DNA from: Nitrospinota bacterium
Lineage (GTDB): Bacteria; UBA8248
DNA: 44,031 nucleotides
Reading direction: 5' to 3'
Assembly (NCBI GenBank): GCA_026706735.1
Contig: JAPOYD010000187.1
Coordinates: 3,741 to 47,771, forward strand
A model generated the notes under the pieces. The model was not told the origin of the DNA, ran no database searches, and saw only the letters and a program-made list of their open reading frames with translations. Positions 40,279 through 44,031 of the stretch are shown in pieces; positions within the stretch are counted from its first letter, which is position 1, and every line of letters starts with the position of its first letter. The translations under genes were made by a program, and so were the position numbers.

Positions 40279-40299
40279 GGGACGCATAATATGCGTCCC
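40279..40299. terminator. Hairpin between acs and the HsdR-N-like genes
   Basis: GGGACGCAT-AAT-ATGCGTCCC is a perfect 9-bp stem with a 3-base loop, and further flanking bases (GTA/TAC) can pair. It lies after the acs stop and before the restriction-like genes on the same strand, so it may end the acs transcript. There is no long U-tract, and a repeat element is an alternative. Confidence 0.4.
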
Positions 40300-40333
40300 C
40301 TACAAATGAAACCTTGACTCTGCTCGTTCGCTC

Positions 40334-42289
<1,956 letters not shown>

Positions 42290-42343
42290 GAGAATACCTC
42301 CCGGCTCTGTCAGGTGAAATCATATCGATGGCGATTTTCCGCT

Positions 42344-42372
42344 ATTGTTGGATATTCGGGCGGATTTCTCAA
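42344..42372 (-). promoter_or_regulatory. Candidate promoter for acs
   Basis: On the minus strand TTGAGA (42372-42367) and AACAAT (42349-42344) are 17 bases apart, about 55 bases before the acs start. The -35 is close to consensus and the -10 is poor. No CRP-like site was recognised. Confidence 0.3.
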
Positions 42373-42402
42373 GTAGCCGTGCGCGGATATGGACAGGACG
42401 AA

Positions 42403-43029
42403 TCAAACCCCGAGCGCAGCGCGCACCTCCCGCGCCGCGCGGGCGGGGTCCTCGGCCGCCAGGACCGCGCCGATGAGCGCGACGCCGCGCGCGCCCCGCT
42501 CCAGACACACGGAAGCGTTTTCCGCCCCCACGCCGCCCAAGGCGTAGACGGGGCCGCCTGCTACTTCGCATTCGCGCTCAAACTTTTCGAGCCCCAGGAC
42601 GGGGCCGGATGAGAATTTGCTTCTCGTCGGAAATACGGGGCTGAGCGTCGCGAAATCAGCGCCCTGGGCGAACGCGCGCGCCGCTTCTTCTCCCGAATGG
42701 GCGGAATAGCCGATGAGGCCAGAATACCCTTCTGCGCGCACGGCCGATACGCTCACTGTGCCCTTGCCCAGGTGTACGCCGTCCGCGCCCAGGGCGTCGG
42801 CCAATTCCGGATCGCCGTTCACGATCAGGCGCGCGCCGTGTTCATTCGCGAGAGAGGCAACCTCCCGACCTAACTCAAGCCTTTCCGCGTAAGGCAAATC
42901 CTTCTCACGGTACTGAAGGAAGCGCACCCCGCCGATCAAGGCGGTGTCCAGCGCGCCCAGGAGATCGTCCGACGGGGGCGCGTTCCTGTCCGTGATGAGG
43001 TAGAGCGGGTCGAGCGTGGACGGCTCCAA
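42403..43029 (-). CDS. thiE: Thiamine phosphate synthase
   Basis: A 208-residue TIM-barrel enzyme that joins HMP diphosphate and thiazole phosphate. The signatures are LYLITDR, FLQYREKDLPY, IVNGDPELADALGADGVHLG, the SPVFPTRSKF segment, and VYALGGV. Length matches the family. TTG 43029 is the only good start near the conserved N-terminus, with a weak Shine-Dalgarno, 18 bases after thiG ends. It is the last gene in the visible thiazole operon and lies before the acs promoter region, so acs is probably a separate unit. Confidence 0.92.
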   Translation of the reverse strand: MEPSTLDPLYLITDRNAPPSDDLLGALDTALIGGVRFLQYREKDLPYAERLELGREVASLANEHGARLIVNGDPELADALGADGVHLGKGTVSVSAVRAEGYSGLIGYSAHSGEEAARAFAQGADFATLSPVFPTRSKFSSGPVLGLEKFERECEVAGGPVYALGGVGAENASVCLERGARGVALIGAVLAAEDPARAAREVRAALGV

Positions 43030-43047
43030 TATCTTGCCGGGAGGGTC

Positions 43048-43821
43048 TTACGACCCGATGACGCCGGCCAGCGGACTCGACGCCGTGGCGTAGAGCTTCA
43101 TGGGGATGCGCCCCGCTTCATACGCGAGCCTGCCCGACTCGACGGCTAGGTTCATGGCGCGCGCCATCTTCACCGGATCGTCGGCGCCCGCGATGGCCGT
43201 CTGCATCAGGACGGCGGCAGCACCCAGCTCCATGGCGACCGCCGCGTCCGAAGCCGTGCCCACGCCCGCGTCCACGATGACGGGAACCGATACCTGCTCC
43301 AGGATGATCCTGAGGTTGTAGGGGTTCCGGATGCCGAGGCCCGAGCCGATGGGCGCCGCCAGCGGCATGACGGCATGGCAGCCCAGTTGTTCGAGTTTTT
43401 TGCAGATCACCGGATCGTCGATACAGTAGGGCAGGACGATGAAGCCGTCGTCCAGCAGAATGCGGCACGCTTCCAAGAGGCCCTCGTTGTCCGGGAAGAG
43501 CGTGTCCTCATCGCCGATGACCTCGACCTTCACGAAGTCCGACCCGGTGGCCTCGCGCGCGAGGCGCGCCGTCGTCACCGCGCTCTTCACGTCGTAGCAG
43601 CCCGCCGTGTTGGGCAGCATCGTGTATTTTTCCTTGTCGAAATGCGCCCAGAAGCCCTCGGACGAATCGTCTTCCAGGTCCACGCGGCGCACGGCGACGG
43701 TGACGATTTCCGTACCGCTCGCCTCGAGCGAATCGCGCATCACGGCGAAACTCGGATACTTGCCCGAACCCACCAAAAGGCGGGAAGTAAACGTCCTGCC
43801 CCCAATCTCATACGTGCTCAT
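43048..43821 (-). CDS. thiG: Thiazole synthase
   Basis: A 257-residue enzyme that builds the thiazole ring of thiamine from deoxyxylulose phosphate, ThiS-thiocarboxylate and a glycine-derived imine. The start [11 protein letters not shown], the Schiff-base Lys in [23 protein letters not shown] and [22 protein letters not shown] are all standard. GGGAGG lies 8 bases before ATG 43821; GTG 43824 is an alternate start. It is immediately downstream of thiS, with a 51-base gap, as in most thiamine operons. Confidence 0.95.
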   Translation of the reverse strand: MSTYEIGGRTFTSRLLVGSGKYPSFAVMRDSLEASGTEIVTVAVRRVDLEDDSSEGFWAHFDKEKYTMLPNTAGCYDVKSAVTTARLAREATGSDFVKVEVIGDEDTLFPDNEGLLEACRILLDDGFIVLPYCIDDPVICKKLEQLGCHAVMPLAAPIGSGLGIRNPYNLRIILEQVSVPVIVDAGVGTASDAAVAMELGAAAVLMQTAIAGADDPVKMARAMNLAVESGRLAYEAGRIPMKLYATASSPLAGVIGS

Positions 43822-43872
43822 CACACTCCCTCCCGGCGCCGGCTTTCACGCCGCGCCCGTTATCATTCATGA

Positions 43873-44031
43873 TCAGCCCCCGCCCACGGCGCGGACGATC
43901 TCGACCTCATCCCCATCGGATAAATGCGCGTCCCCGTATTCGCCCCGGCGGACGATCTCCATGTTGAGCGCCACGGCGATGCCGTTGACCTCGAGTTCCA
44001 TAGACTCCAGCAGCGCGGCGACGCTCACGCC
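43873..44031 (-). CDS. thiS: Sulfur carrier protein ThiS (C-terminal part, cut by window edge)
   Basis: Fifty-two residues of ThiS are visible, from GVSVAALLESMELEVNG to the C-terminus DEVEIVRAVGGG, with the terminal Gly-Gly that is adenylylated and thiocarboxylated. The internal VALNMEIVRRGEYGD is typical. The 5' end, about 10-15 residues, lies beyond the window, as would the operon promoter and any TPP riboswitch. The gene is too short to be found easily but is clear from its C-terminus and position before thiG. Confidence 0.93.
   Translation of the reverse strand, partial: GVSVAALLESMELEVNGIAVALNMEIVRRGEYGDAHLSDGDEVEIVRAVGGG

Noticed and set aside
42290..42402. A thiamine pyrophosphate riboswitch near thiE or acs
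   Set aside because: No CUGAGA-type TPP core was seen in the gap; any such switch would more likely lie upstream of thiS, beyond the right edge.

Overview
The window looks like chromosomal DNA from a GC-rich, Gram-negative, free-living bacterium. An LpxL-type lipid acyltransferase, a glycine-zipper surface antigen and several exported or membrane proteins point to an outer membrane. An HrcA/CIRCE heat-shock control point, glycogen synthesis genes and stand-alone MaoC, amidohydrolase and Gfo/Idh catabolic genes would suit an environmental lineage such as the Desulfobacterota, Tectomicrobia, NC10 or Rokubacteria groups. I cannot fix the phylum from the sequence alone. TTG and GTG starts backed by good Shine-Dalgarno sequences are common, and many genes overlap by 4 bp.

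Layout. 1-1393: the edge of an unidentified gene and an exported alpha/beta hydrolase. 1550-9192 (+): a sigma70-like promoter with a CIRCE operator, then hrcA, a variant dnaJ, a double-hotdog MaoC-like gene, prmA and rsmE, followed by purD and a phosphonoacetate-hydrolase-like gene. This resembles the hrcA-grpE-dnaK-dnaJ-prmA-rsmE order of other bacteria with grpE and dnaK absent. 9231-16109: scattered metabolic and envelope genes (zinc-type alcohol dehydrogenase, surface antigen, EEP-family enzyme, MaoC dehydratase, ACMSD-like amidohydrolase, Gfo/Idh oxidoreductase). 16137-16391: a MITE-like nested inverted repeat. 16409-20644 (-): glgA, glgC and an M3 oligopeptidase in one operon.

21164-31065 (-) is the most interesting part: a self-contained secondary type II fatty-acid/polyketide locus. 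In transcription order it holds an unknown 55-residue protein, a FabL-like reductase, an extended acyl carrier protein, a ketosynthase, a ketosynthase-like chain-length-factor protein without the active-site cysteine, a FabZ-like dehydratase, a second ketosynthase, a FabG ketoreductase, a holo-ACP synthase, a second dehydratase, a third ketosynthase and an LpxL-type acyltransferase. It can in principle activate its own carrier, extend and process an acyl chain, and hand it to a lipid acceptor. It resembles aryl-polyene and flexirubin loci but lacks their starter-unit, methyltransferase and export genes, so the product is open.

31136-37066 (mostly +): a PAC2-family protein, an opposing HTH-receiver regulator with two palindromes in its upstream region, then dtd, a DUF2400 gene, nadK and recN. 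37067-40333 looks like a small accessory island: a frameshifted DUF1640-like coiled-coil gene, a membrane-anchored coiled-coil protein with two 25-residue repeats, a 141-bp inverted repeat, and two coupled paralogues of the type I restriction HsdR N-terminal nuclease family, one with its catalytic Glu replaced by Lys. 40334-44031 (-) returns to core metabolism with acs and the thiazole genes thiE, thiG and thiS (cut by the window edge). I saw no tRNA, rRNA, transposase gene or CRISPR array.
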